Assembly (NCBI GenBank): GCA_900176545.1
Contig: FWXP01000002.1
Span: 62,001 to 126,000 of the forward strand
Length of the DNA: 64,000 bases
Source: Oscillospiraceae bacterium
GTDB lineage: Bacteria > Bacillota > Clostridia > Saccharofermentanales > Saccharofermentanaceae
Direction of reading: 5' to 3'
Within the stretch, counting starts at the first letter, position 1, and each line of letters starts with the position of its first letter. The notes beneath the pieces were generated by a model, which worked only from the letters and a program-made list of their open reading frames with translations, ran no database searches and was not told the origin of the DNA. Positions 44,786 to 53,576 of the stretch are shown here, piece after piece. The position numbers and the translations under genes were made by a program.

Positions 44786-46122
44786 TGCAAAAGCCGTTAC
44801 TTTTAAATAAAGATAAGATCGGAAGATTCCACATATTCTTCACCATTTTTGTCGGTATGTACATTATGTGGATGTGCTATTACTATCTGAGGATCCATAT
44901 CATGGGTCATCAGTATCCCAGTGCCAACTTCTTATTCTTCCGTAACGACAGGTATAAGGACTTTGCTACCATCAACTTTGCGATAAAGGATCTTGATCCC
45001 TATATCTCAAAGCTCAGCAATTATCCTCCTCTTATCCTGGTGTTCGCATATCTCTTCTCTCTTATGGGAGATTACGATAAGTTCGACATCCATACGCTTC
45101 AGTATACCTTCAACGATCCTGTCATCTGGAGATCGTTTATATTCTTTATCGCACTTTACGTTATCGCTGCAGTAGGCGTTTGCGTATTCTTTGCGCGTAA
45201 GCAGATCATCAAGAACGGCACGACAGAGGCGGCAGCCAAGGCCAAGACATATCTGGTCTACTTTTTCCTTGGCGTTTCATTTGTATTAAGTGCACCTTCC
45301 CTCTACATGGTAGACAGAGGTAATTACCTTGTCGTATCCGTTGTCCTCTACATGATGTGGGCGGTTGCAGAGGAAGAATGTCCCGACAGCTATTGGGGTG
45401 CCGTCTTCCTTGCGCTCTGCGCAGCTACAAAGGTATATCCCGTATATATCCTCGGACTTTACCTCTTTGACGGAAAGTTCAAGAAGCTCATCGTAAGTGC
45501 AGTTACAGGCGCGGCTACTACTCTTCTTCCTATCTTCCTCTTCCAGGGAAGCTACGTAGAGAATGTAGTCGAGTTCGTAAAGGGCGTAGGCGGATTCGGA
45601 GTAGGTGTCAACGCAGGATACTTTACTATCGGTCTTACGGGATCTCTTATCTATCTTGAGAGATTGTTCGGTATACCCGTTGAGTTGTCGACACAGAAGA
45701 ACCACACTATCTGGCTTGTTGCAGGTGTAGTGATAACGGCAGTAGGATTCTTCTTCATTTCGAGAGACAAGAAGCGCTGGAGACAGTTCTTTGCAGTTAC
45801 TGCCATGATGAACTACCTCACTCCCAACGCATATCTGTATCAGTCTTCTTATATGTTCGCACCGATGCTTCTCATGTTCGCTGACAAGGAGAAGCTCACA
45901 AAGAAGGATCTTCCTTATGTCATCGCCGCAGGCCTTCTCATGGTCCCCAAGCCTTATGACTACCTTAAGGGATTAGGTCCCGGATCTCCCCTTGAATGGA
46001 ACTACCTTAACTGTGCGATCATCATCGATGCAGGTACATACCTGTTCGTTATAGTCTATTACTGCATCCAGAGAGCGATCGAGAAGTTCGGTTCTCGTAA
46101 TGTCGCCCAAAAAGCGGCCTGA
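44785..46122 (+). CDS. Polytopic glycosyltransferase-like membrane protein (GT-C/GT87-like)
   Basis: 445 residues, about ten membrane helices. An early outside-facing loop with paired charged residues, and DRGNYL and KVYP motifs in loops, resemble GT87/DUF2029 mannosyltransferases. It probably transfers the lipid-linked sugar to a cell-surface glycan, completing the GtrA-GtrB set. One-base overlap with GtrB stop (TGATG) and GGAG upstream. Confidence 0.7.
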   Translation: MQKPLLLNKDKIGRFHIFFTIFVGMYIMWMCYYYLRIHIMGHQYPSANFLFFRNDRYKDFATINFAIKDLDPYISKLSNYPPLILVFAYLFSLMGDYDKFDIHTLQYTFNDPVIWRSFIFFIALYVIAAVGVCVFFARKQIIKNGTTEAAAKAKTYLVYFFLGVSFVLSAPSLYMVDRGNYLVVSVVLYMMWAVAEEECPDSYWGAVFLALCAATKVYPVYILGLYLFDGKFKKLIVSAVTGAATTLLPIFLFQGSYVENVVEFVKGVGGFGVGVNAGYFTIGLTGSLIYLERLFGIPVELSTQKNHTIWLVAGVVITAVGFFFISRDKKRWRQFFAVTAMMNYLTPNAYLYQSSYMFAPMLLMFADKEKLTKKDLPYVIAAGLLMVPKPYDYLKGLGPGSPLEWNYLNCAIIIDAGTYLFVIVYYCIQRAIEKFGSRNVAQKAA

Positions 46123-46128
46123 TCTGCC

Positions 46129-47868
46129 ATGCCAAAAGGGAAGAACAGTTCAGGAGTCGTTCTTGCCGTCTGTACCGCCATTGTCTGTGCAGCAGTACTC
46201 TATTCATTAAGGTATTCTTACCTGTCATGTTCCGATTCCGTGAGCGAGTTTGTTTACGGAAGAATATATGACTTCGGTTTTGCCTTTAGGAGAACACTTG
46301 ATTTCAGTCTTCAGAGGGGCAGGTTCGGCCTGATTTTCCCCTTTGTTGTAGCAGTGAGATATCAGCTGCTGGGATCAGGTTCTCCTTTTGCATTCTGGGC
46401 ACTTCAGTATATCCCTATCTGTGTAAACGTAGTCCTTCTCTCCTTTATCCTGGGGAGAAGGGCGGGAGTCAAGTGCGGACTTCTCCTGTCACTGCTCTTC
46501 GCGTCGCTTCTTCAGGTTAACGGCTGGCACAGCCTTATCACATGCTATCCCCTGGACTTTATGTATGGTCTTGCGCTGGCCCTTACGGGACTTTGTCTGT
46601 TCATAAAGTCGACGGAGAGCAAGAAGAACGGACTTCTCCTTAAGATAGTAAGCGCATTCCTGTTCTACGAATCGATGCAGACATACGAGGCATTCCTTAC
46701 GGTGGCTGCGGTATATCTCGTCCTTTCCATATCAGTATTGAAAAGAGAGGGCAAGCTCTCCTTTAAGAACCTTGTAATATCCCTTGATGCACATATGATA
46801 ACGGGAATACTCTTCATAGCCATGAGGGTATTTGTTATGTTCCATCCCATAGTACCCCTGCAGGACGGTGTCGAGGACCTGACCCGTATGGGTAACCCCA
46901 AGGATTTTGTGATCACGCTGGGCGCATTCTCAGGAGGAATGTTCCCTCTGGCAGATCTTGTTCATCCCAGAGTAAGATCCAGGATCCTGGCAGACGGCTT
47001 CGAGATAAGAGATATCGTCGTATCCCTTGTAGCAGGTATCGGAATGTTCATGTTCATGAAGACCTGCAGAAAAGATGAGAAGGCAGCAGCCAAGGTCAAG
47101 GTCATAGGACTTTGCGGTATCGTCGGCGCACTTTGCTTTCCTCTTATACATTCTCTTACTTCCGTCTATCAGAAGTGGGTCGTCGAAGGACACCAGTTTG
47201 GCTATGTCCCTACGACCATCTCCTACTTCGGCTGGATCGTCTTCATAACTTGTGCCGTATCGTATCTTCCGTTGTCCGGAAGGACCAAGGGAAAGGCCGC
47301 ACCTTATGTAGCAGGCATAGTGCTCTTTACAGCTTCTCTTCTGACCTGCGGTATAAACCACGCCCTTATTGTGGAGAAGATAGGTCCTACCTCCATAACG
47401 TATTCTTACAGGACCCAGTTGTTCCTGGCTGCAGCAAAGGACAGCTATTGCTCCAAGGAGGGGTACGACCTGGTATATGCACCCGACTTCGAGGGTGTAC
47501 ATGACTCCATGATGTTCCACGAGATAATGCTGGAGAATGAGAGCGAGACACCGTATGACGTGTTTCTCATAAGCTCTCCCGACGAGTATTACTCTACTGC
47601 TCCTTCATATAAAAACCCCGGCGTCATCCTCTACGATGAGGACAGCGATACGGCGATAATAACCGACAGCGATGAGATAAATGAGGGACATACCGTGACC
47701 TTGAGCGACATAAGGATAATATCAGCTCACGGCGGAAGCTTCAGCGTATCTTATGAAGATAACGGCACCACCATATCTCATGAGATCACCTTAAAGCCCG
47801 GAGAAGGCGTCACCATAGCTAACGAAGCCCCTGTGGATACTGCCTCGATAGATGTGGTTGCGCGGTAA
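46129..47868 (+). CDS. Large polytopic membrane protein, probable glycan-modifying transferase
   Basis: 579 residues, about ten to twelve membrane helices in the first 430 residues, then an outside domain of about 140 residues. The N-terminal loop has the YGRIYDFGFAFRR and RGRFGL segments, resembling GtrC-type and O-antigen-like enzymes, but I cannot name a family. It starts 6 bp after the previous gene with little Shine-Dalgarno. Last gene of the rfbH operon. Confidence 0.65.
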   Translation: MPKGKNSSGVVLAVCTAIVCAAVLYSLRYSYLSCSDSVSEFVYGRIYDFGFAFRRTLDFSLQRGRFGLIFPFVVAVRYQLLGSGSPFAFWALQYIPICVNVVLLSFILGRRAGVKCGLLLSLLFASLLQVNGWHSLITCYPLDFMYGLALALTGLCLFIKSTESKKNGLLLKIVSAFLFYESMQTYEAFLTVAAVYLVLSISVLKREGKLSFKNLVISLDAHMITGILFIAMRVFVMFHPIVPLQDGVEDLTRMGNPKDFVITLGAFSGGMFPLADLVHPRVRSRILADGFEIRDIVVSLVAGIGMFMFMKTCRKDEKAAAKVKVIGLCGIVGALCFPLIHSLTSVYQKWVVEGHQFGYVPTTISYFGWIVFITCAVSYLPLSGRTKGKAAPYVAGIVLFTASLLTCGINHALIVEKIGPTSITYSYRTQLFLAAAKDSYCSKEGYDLVYAPDFEGVHDSMMFHEIMLENESETPYDVFLISSPDEYYSTAPSYKNPGVILYDEDSDTAIITDSDEINEGHTVTLSDIRIISAHGGSFSVSYEDNGTTISHEITLKPGEGVTIANEAPVDTASIDVVAR

Positions 47869-47882
47869 AAACAATACTGTGT

Positions 47883-47888
47883 TATAAT
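47883..47888 (+). promoter_or_regulatory. -10 element of the foldase lipoprotein gene
   Basis: TGT-TATAAT, an extended -10, 31 nt before ATG 47920. No good -35 at 17 bp (TTGCGC at 19 bp). Confidence 0.5.
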
Positions 47889-47919
47889 GCAACTTATGTA
47901 TTTTAAACGGAGAGGTAAT

Positions 47920-49383
47920 ATGAAACGAAATGCAATAAGAACCGCAGCCGCTTTGATGGCGACTTCGGTAGTCATGGGAGCTTTGTGCTCTTGTAACTAT
48001 GAGACACCCGAGACAACTACTAGTCTTGCCCCCGGACAGACGACAGCTCAGACTATCGACCTGTCGGATCAGAGCTTCGAGACTGCTTACGGCAGCCAGC
48101 TCATCGGATATCTTGATCACCAGTATTACTTCCAGGGAGAAGCTATCCCCATTGCAGAGTCTAACTTCTACTTCATAGATGCTTTTTCTGAGCTTACCAA
48201 CTATGCACAGTATTACGGTCTCTATCCGATGACTGCGGAAGGCTGGATCGATCTGAGTGCTCCCGTTACTGCAGATATCGAGAATGAGGAAGTTGACGGA
48301 GACGCTGATCTTTATGCCAACTACGGCGAGTTCTTCGTAGTATATGCAGAGAGGATGCTGGAGAGCACATATATCATCAATTCCCTTGCAAGAGAGAAGG
48401 GCCTTGAGCTCTCTGAGGAGCAGCTGGCCGAGATCGACGATATCATCAACAACAGCGTCACTCCTTCAGCTACGGCAGCAGGAATGACAAATGATGAGTT
48501 CCTTCAGCTCTACTACGGACCTTCCTGTACGGAGGCTGATTTCAGGAATATCCTCTATAACTACAAGCTCGCAGAGCTCTATACTGATGACTACATCGAG
48601 AACTATGAGTTCGCAGAAGAGGACATCATGGTTCCCAATACAAGATATGCGCTCTTCTGGGCTCCGGAAGAGGAGACAGACGAAGAGACTATGGCAGAGC
48701 AGGAAGCTCTTGCAAATGAGCTCCTCGAGCAGTGTGTAGACGCTGCTACAGGTGAGCTCAGCCTTGATCTGTTCGAAGTATACGGTACATTCAGTGCTTC
48801 CCAGTATGAAGAAGGTGAGCCCGGTGCTTATCAGTTCGGAGATGAGTTCGCCGTATCAAGGGGCGCCGTAGTACCCGCATATGAGGAGTGGGCATACGCA
48901 GAGGAGAGAGAAGAAGGTGATATCGAGATCATCTACGCTCCCGAGTACGGTTACTTCGTAGTAGGTTATCTCGGCACGACAGAGGTAGACGATTCCACTA
49001 AGGATCAGCTCGCAGTAGATGCAATGAGCGAAGAAGTCCTGGCTCTTATAGATGAGGGATCTTACGATTTCTATACTGATATGGAGTTCACAGCTGCCGA
49101 GCCCGTCGTTGCTACCACTGCAGAGTCTTCCGCTACATCCGGTATCGGACTTACCGCTGCAGAGTCCGGCACGAAGCTCAATGCCAAGGATGTGATCACT
49201 GGTGTACTTGCAGTCATCGGCGGTATCGCAGTGATAGCTCTGGCAGTATTCGGTATCGGCAATGCCATGAAGAAGCCCCAGGCTCCTTCCGACGATAACG
49301 AAGAGAATAATGAAGGCGAAGAACCTGCTTCTGAGGGTTCCGACGAGACATCCGATGAGGATGAAGATAACGAAGAGAACTGA
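47920..49383 (+). CDS. PrsA/SurA-like foldase lipoprotein with C-terminal membrane anchor
   Basis: About 487 residues. Signal and lipobox ALCSC, a SurA-like N-terminal helical region, then a region where a parvulin domain would sit but which lacks clear parvulin catalytic residues. A TM segment (about 424-449) and a 38-residue very acidic tail (mostly Glu, Asp, Asn, Ser) follow. It may assist folding of exported proteins. Being anchored by a lipid at one end and a helix at the other is unusual. ATG 47920 follows GGAGAGG. The gene at 55609 is a relative. Confidence 0.68.
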   Translation: MKRNAIRTAAALMATSVVMGALCSCNYETPETTTSLAPGQTTAQTIDLSDQSFETAYGSQLIGYLDHQYYFQGEAIPIAESNFYFIDAFSELTNYAQYYGLYPMTAEGWIDLSAPVTADIENEEVDGDADLYANYGEFFVVYAERMLESTYIINSLAREKGLELSEEQLAEIDDIINNSVTPSATAAGMTNDEFLQLYYGPSCTEADFRNILYNYKLAELYTDDYIENYEFAEEDIMVPNTRYALFWAPEEETDEETMAEQEALANELLEQCVDAATGELSLDLFEVYGTFSASQYEEGEPGAYQFGDEFAVSRGAVVPAYEEWAYAEEREEGDIEIIYAPEYGYFVVGYLGTTEVDDSTKDQLAVDAMSEEVLALIDEGSYDFYTDMEFTAAEPVVATTAESSATSGIGLTAAESGTKLNAKDVITGVLAVIGGIAVIALAVFGIGNAMKKPQAPSDDNEENNEGEEPASEGSDETSDEDEDNEEN

Positions 49384-49407
49384 TCGGAAGATAATTTTAG
49401 AGGAACT

Positions 49408-49440
49408 AAAAGAGGATCGCACATATGCGGTCCTCTTTTT
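49408..49440. terminator. Bidirectional terminator between convergent foldase and vanY genes
   Basis: A 13-bp stem (49408-49420 with 49427-49439) has one G-U and flanking A and T runs. It serves both the gene ending at 49383 and vanY ending at 49449. Confidence 0.85.
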
Positions 49441-49448
49441 GTTGCCTT

Positions 49449-50285
49449 TTATTCGGTTATATGTACCGTAACAAATACGTATCCGGTGTTATCGGGGCTT
49501 ACCGTTATCTCGTATTCGAAGAGCTCCGTCGGGATCCTCAGGTCGTCCTCCGGCAGCCTTGCTATGACATAGTCCTCGTAGCTGTACCATCTTCCGATCT
49601 CAAAGAGGTCTATATATTCTTCAAGCGTTATACCTTCCTCTGTGATTATAAGGGAGTGGGGAAGACCTACATATCTTATGTGCCACGGTTCGTAGGAGAA
49701 CCCCGTGATATCCTGTGCTCCCTCCGGATATCTTATTATGAAACCGAACTGGGAACAGTTATTTATAACGAACTGTCCTACGGCGGAATCGGGGAATGCC
49801 GAACCTGCGAAGTACATGGCGTAGACATCAAGAGCCAGTCCCGTCTGATGCTCACTGCACCCGGGGACCGCCGCGACTTCCGGACCTTCTTCGTTATAGA
49901 CTCTTTCCTGATCTTCGAAGCTCCTGTAGGAACTTGAGACATAGAGGTGGTCGTTCATATCCTCGCGGACATAGTCGCTCATGCGGCCGTAATCCTCTAC
50001 GATCGCGCTGTTCATGGGAACGTCCGTATCCCTGTAGAAGACGATATCGGGAGAGAATTCCTCGGGGAGAGGATGCTCGTTATTTACCAGGAGCATGTTT
50101 TGGGAATATGTGACATCCTCAAGAGGGATAAGGGGCAGTATGAACTCGACCTCGGTAAGAGGTGACTTATGCTTCTTCTCGAATGTGATAAGACCTGCTT
50201 CGTAAAGACCCAGGACAGCGACTGATATCATCACGATGATCCAGGGGAAGCAGGTAAGTATCTTTTTGAACTTTGTTGTTGACAT
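49449..50285 (-). CDS. D-alanyl-D-alanine carboxypeptidase, VanY family, membrane-anchored
   Basis: About 278 residues. One N-terminal membrane segment (about 10-30), then the VanY peptidase domain with SSYRSFEDQ, the zinc motif S-E-H-Q-T-G-L-A-L-D and EPWHIRYVG. It trims the terminal D-Ala of peptidoglycan stems. A 45-residue C-terminal extension after the catalytic His is present. ATG 50285 coincides with the predicted transcript start, so the mRNA may be leaderless. ATG 50303 is the alternative start. Confidence 0.88.
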   Translation of the reverse strand: MSTTKFKKILTCFPWIIVMISVAVLGLYEAGLITFEKKHKSPLTEVEFILPLIPLEDVTYSQNMLLVNNEHPLPEEFSPDIVFYRDTDVPMNSAIVEDYGRMSDYVREDMNDHLYVSSSYRSFEDQERVYNEEGPEVAAVPGCSEHQTGLALDVYAMYFAGSAFPDSAVGQFVINNCSQFGFIIRYPEGAQDITGFSYEPWHIRYVGLPHSLIITEEGITLEEYIDLFEIGRWYSYEDYVIARLPEDDLRIPTELFEYEITVSPDNTGYVFVTVHITE

Positions 50286-50291
50286 ACCGCT

Positions 50292-50297
50292 AATATA
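50292..50297 (-). promoter_or_regulatory. Extended -10 for vanY placing the start at the ATG
   Basis: On the minus strand TGC-TATATT is followed by 6 nt and then ATG 50285, the same geometry as the promoter at 22688. No good -35 is seen. Confidence 0.5.
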
Positions 50298-50302
50298 GCA
50301 CA

Positions 50303-50331
50303 TTTACTAAGTTTCACGCTCATGATAAAAT
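50303..50331 (+). promoter_or_regulatory. Promoter of gatCAB
   Basis: TTTACT (50303-50308), 17-bp spacer, TGA-TAAAAT (-10 50326-50331). It overlaps the upstream side of the divergent vanY promoter, so the two could interfere. Confidence 0.65.
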
Positions 50332-50358
50332 TCTATGGTTAAGGACAAGGAGTGTTTT

Positions 50359-50646
50359 ATGGAAATAACATCAGAATTAACAGATTATCTCCAGCAGCTC
50401 GGAAGGATAAGGCTTACGCCCGAAGAGCAGGAGAAGACCATGAAGGACTTAGGCTCCATCCTGGGCTATATCGATAAGCTCAATGAACTCGATACCGCAG
50501 GAGTAGAGCCCATGAGCCATGCTTTCGGAAGGACGAATGTCTTCCGTGAGGATGAAGTTACGAACGATGACATGAGGGATGCTATCCTGCAGAACGCACC
50601 CGAGAGCAAGGACGGAGCTTTCCTTGTTCCCAAGACTGTAGAGTAA
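50359..50646 (+). CDS. gatC: Asp-tRNA(Asn)/Glu-tRNA(Gln) amidotransferase subunit C
   Basis: 95 residues, a helical protein with the typical L-x-x-I-L-x-Y-I-x-x-L-x-x-L pattern and the C-terminal V-P-K-T-V-E. It holds GatA and GatB together. ATG 50359 follows AAGGAG at 7 nt. Confidence 0.93.
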   Translation: MEITSELTDYLQQLGRIRLTPEEQEKTMKDLGSILGYIDKLNELDTAGVEPMSHAFGRTNVFREDEVTNDDMRDAILQNAPESKDGAFLVPKTVE

Positions 50647-50658
50647 GGGGCGCACACG

Positions 50659-52122
50659 ATGGATAAAGATACGATACTCAAGATGACTGCTCTGGAGGCA
50701 GGTGCTGCCATCAAGGCGGGACAGACTACTTCAGAAGAGATAACAAAGGCCTTCCTCGATAAGATCGGAGAAGACAATAAGAAGTTCAATTGCTATATCA
50801 CAGTCTGCGAAGATGCTCTCGATCAGGCTCGTAAGGCCGACGAGGATATACAGGCAGGAAAGCTCACGGGACCTCTTGCAGGTGTACCCATAGCTATCAA
50901 GGACAATATCTGCACCAAGGGCGTGAAGACGACATGCGCATCCAAGATGCTTAATAACTTCGTTCCCCCTTACGATGCTACCGTAATAAAGAAGATAAAG
51001 GCCGAGGGTATGGTAATACTCGGTAAGACCAATATGGACGAGTTTGCCATGGGTTCTACCACCGAGACCAGCTTCTTCGGCCCCACCACCAATCCCTGGG
51101 GCGAGGAGAGGGTACCCGGCGGTTCCTCAGGCGGATCTGCTGCTGCAGTAGCCTGCGATAATGCTTACCTCACACTTGGTTCCGACACGGGCGGATCCAT
51201 AAGGCAGCCCGCTTCCTTCTGCGGCGTTACGGGACTTAAGCCCACATACGGAACCGTATCCAGATACGGCCTCGTGGCATTCGCTTCTTCCCTTGACCAG
51301 ATCGGACCTATCGGAAGAGACGTAATGGATATCGCTTATATGTTCAACCTTATCTGCGGTATAGACGAGAAGGACCAGACTTCTACGGAAGTTACTCCCA
51401 TCGATCTTGATAAGATCGCTTCCTTCGATGTGAAGGGACTTAAGATCGGTCTTCCCGAAGAGTATTTCGGTGAAGGTATAGATAAGGATGTCAAGGAGCA
51501 GGTCATGAACAGCGTTAAGCTCCTTGAGAGCAAGGGCGCTATAGTAGAGACATTCCCCATGCCTATCGTTGACTATGCTATCCCTACTTACTACATCATC
51601 GCCTGCGCAGAGGCTTGTTCCAATCTCTCCAGGTACGACGGTATCAAGTACGGCTATAAGCCCGAAGGCGTAGACGATCTTATGGAGCTCTACATCAGAT
51701 CAAGATCCGAAGGCTTCGGCATGGAGGTCAAGAGGAGGATCATGCTCGGTAATTTCGTTCTTTCCTCTGGATACTACGATGCTTACTACAACAAGGCACT
51801 TCAGGCTAAGGCTCTCATCAAGGAAGCTTTCGATAAGGCTTTCGAGAAGTACGACGTTGTAATAGGACCCGTTGCTCCCACGACTGCTCTTAAGGCAGGC
51901 GAGAGCTTATCGGATCCTCTTAAGATGTACTTAGGCGATATCTGTACCGTTCTTATCAATATCGTGGGCCTTCCCGCGATCTCCGTTCCCTGCGGATTTG
52001 ACGGACAGGGACTTCCCGTAGGAATGCAGCTTATAGGTAAGCACTATTCCGAGGAACTCCTTTGCGGCATAACGGCCGCATTCCAGAAGGAGACCGATTT
52101 CCACAAGAGGAGGAACGTCTGA
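50659..52122 (+). CDS. gatA: Asp-tRNA(Asn)/Glu-tRNA(Gln) amidotransferase subunit A
   Basis: 487 residues. Amidase triad Lys81, Ser156 (in PGGSSGGS) and Ser180 (in TGGSIRQPA). It hydrolyses glutamine and channels ammonia to GatB. 12 bp after gatC. Confidence 0.97.
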   Translation: MDKDTILKMTALEAGAAIKAGQTTSEEITKAFLDKIGEDNKKFNCYITVCEDALDQARKADEDIQAGKLTGPLAGVPIAIKDNICTKGVKTTCASKMLNNFVPPYDATVIKKIKAEGMVILGKTNMDEFAMGSTTETSFFGPTTNPWGEERVPGGSSGGSAAAVACDNAYLTLGSDTGGSIRQPASFCGVTGLKPTYGTVSRYGLVAFASSLDQIGPIGRDVMDIAYMFNLICGIDEKDQTSTEVTPIDLDKIASFDVKGLKIGLPEEYFGEGIDKDVKEQVMNSVKLLESKGAIVETFPMPIVDYAIPTYYIIACAEACSNLSRYDGIKYGYKPEGVDDLMELYIRSRSEGFGMEVKRRIMLGNFVLSSGYYDAYYNKALQAKALIKEAFDKAFEKYDVVIGPVAPTTALKAGESLSDPLKMYLGDICTVLINIVGLPAISVPCGFDGQGLPVGMQLIGKHYSEELLCGITAAFQKETDFHKRRNV

Positions 52123-52123
52123 T

Positions 52124-53563
52124 ATGGCAGAGTACGAGATGGTAATAGGACTCGAGGTACACTGCGAGTTATCCACAAAGTCCAAGATATTCTGCGGCTG
52201 CTCCACCAAGTTCGGAGGAGCTCCCAATACACACGTGTGCGAGATCTGTTCGGGTATGCCGGGTACTCTCCCCACACTCAATAAGAGCGTTGTAGAGTTC
52301 GCCGTAAAGGCAGGAACCGCGCTGAACTGCGAGATCACCAGGAAGAACAAGTTCGACCGTAAGAACTATTTTTACCCCGATCTTCCCAAGGCATATCAGG
52401 TATCCCAGCTCTATCTTCCCATCTGCCGCAACGGTAAGGTGGAGATAAAGACTTCGGAGGGTACTAAGTACATAGGCATCCACGAGATCCATATGGAGGA
52501 GGATGCAGGTAAACTCGTTCACGATCCTTACACAGAGAAGACGCTCGTTGACTACAACAGATGCGGCGTACCTCTTATCGAGATCGTATCTGAGCCCGAC
52601 TTCAGGTCTGCAGAGGAAGTAATCGCTTACTTGGAGAAGCTTCGCGACACTCTGCAGTACTTAGGCGTATCCGACTGCAAGATGCAGGAAGGATCCATGA
52701 GAGCAGACGTCAACCTCTCCGTAAGACCCGTAGGTCAGAAGGAGTTCGGTACGAGAACTGAGATGAAGAATATCGCATCCCTGAAGGCTATCGCACGTGC
52801 CATCGAGTACGAGCGTGACCGTCAGATCGACGTTATCGAGGACGGCGGTAAGATCACCCAGGAGACACGCCGCTGGGATGACGAGAAGGAAATGACATAT
52901 ACCATGAGGTCCAAGGAGAATGCTCAGGACTATAAGTATTTCCCTGAGCCGGACCTTATGCCTATCGTTATAAGCGAGGAGTACTTAGAGCAGGTAAGGG
53001 CAAACATGCCCGAGCTCGCAGATAAGAAGAAGGAGCGCTACATGAACGAGCTCGGTCTTCCCGAGTACGACTCCGACATCATCACGGGTTCCGTAGCTCT
53101 CGTTAAGATCTTCGAGAAGACGGCAGAGATCTGCGGCAATCCCAAGGATGCGTCCAACTGGATCCTTACGGATCTTCTTAAGATCGCCAACGATTCAGGT
53201 AAGCCCGTAGAGGATCTTGACTTCAGGATCGAGTCCGTAGGTGAGGTCATAAAGCTCGTAAACGACGGCAAGATCAACAGAAAGACGGGTAAGCAGGTGC
53301 TCTCCAAGGTAGTTGAAGAGAACGTGATCCCCGAGGAGTATGTAGAGAAGAACGGTCTTGCTCAGGTATCCGACTTGAGCTCCATCGAGCCTGTCATCAA
53401 GGAAGTCCTTGCAGCAAACGAGAAAGCCGTTAATGAGTATCTTGCGGGAAATGAGAAGAACTTCCAGTTCCTGATCGGCCAGTCGATGAGAAGCCTTAAG
53501 GGCAAGGCCGACCCTCAGGCAGTAAGGACATGCCTGCAGAAGCTTCTCGATGAATTGAGGTAA
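52124..53563 (+). CDS. gatB: Asp-tRNA(Asn)/Glu-tRNA(Gln) amidotransferase subunit B
   Basis: 479 residues. IGLEVHCELSTKSKIFCGC and CEICSGMPG, the zinc-binding Cys region, then the kinase-like domain and a helical/YqeY tail. It activates Glu-tRNA(Gln) or Asp-tRNA(Asn). One base separates it from gatA. Confidence 0.97.
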   Translation: MAEYEMVIGLEVHCELSTKSKIFCGCSTKFGGAPNTHVCEICSGMPGTLPTLNKSVVEFAVKAGTALNCEITRKNKFDRKNYFYPDLPKAYQVSQLYLPICRNGKVEIKTSEGTKYIGIHEIHMEEDAGKLVHDPYTEKTLVDYNRCGVPLIEIVSEPDFRSAEEVIAYLEKLRDTLQYLGVSDCKMQEGSMRADVNLSVRPVGQKEFGTRTEMKNIASLKAIARAIEYERDRQIDVIEDGGKITQETRRWDDEKEMTYTMRSKENAQDYKYFPEPDLMPIVISEEYLEQVRANMPELADKKKERYMNELGLPEYDSDIITGSVALVKIFEKTAEICGNPKDASNWILTDLLKIANDSGKPVEDLDFRIESVGEVIKLVNDGKINRKTGKQVLSKVVEENVIPEEYVEKNGLAQVSDLSSIEPVIKEVLAANEKAVNEYLAGNEKNFQFLIGQSMRSLKGKADPQAVRTCLQKLLDELR

Positions 53564-53576
53564 CAATTAAACATTA

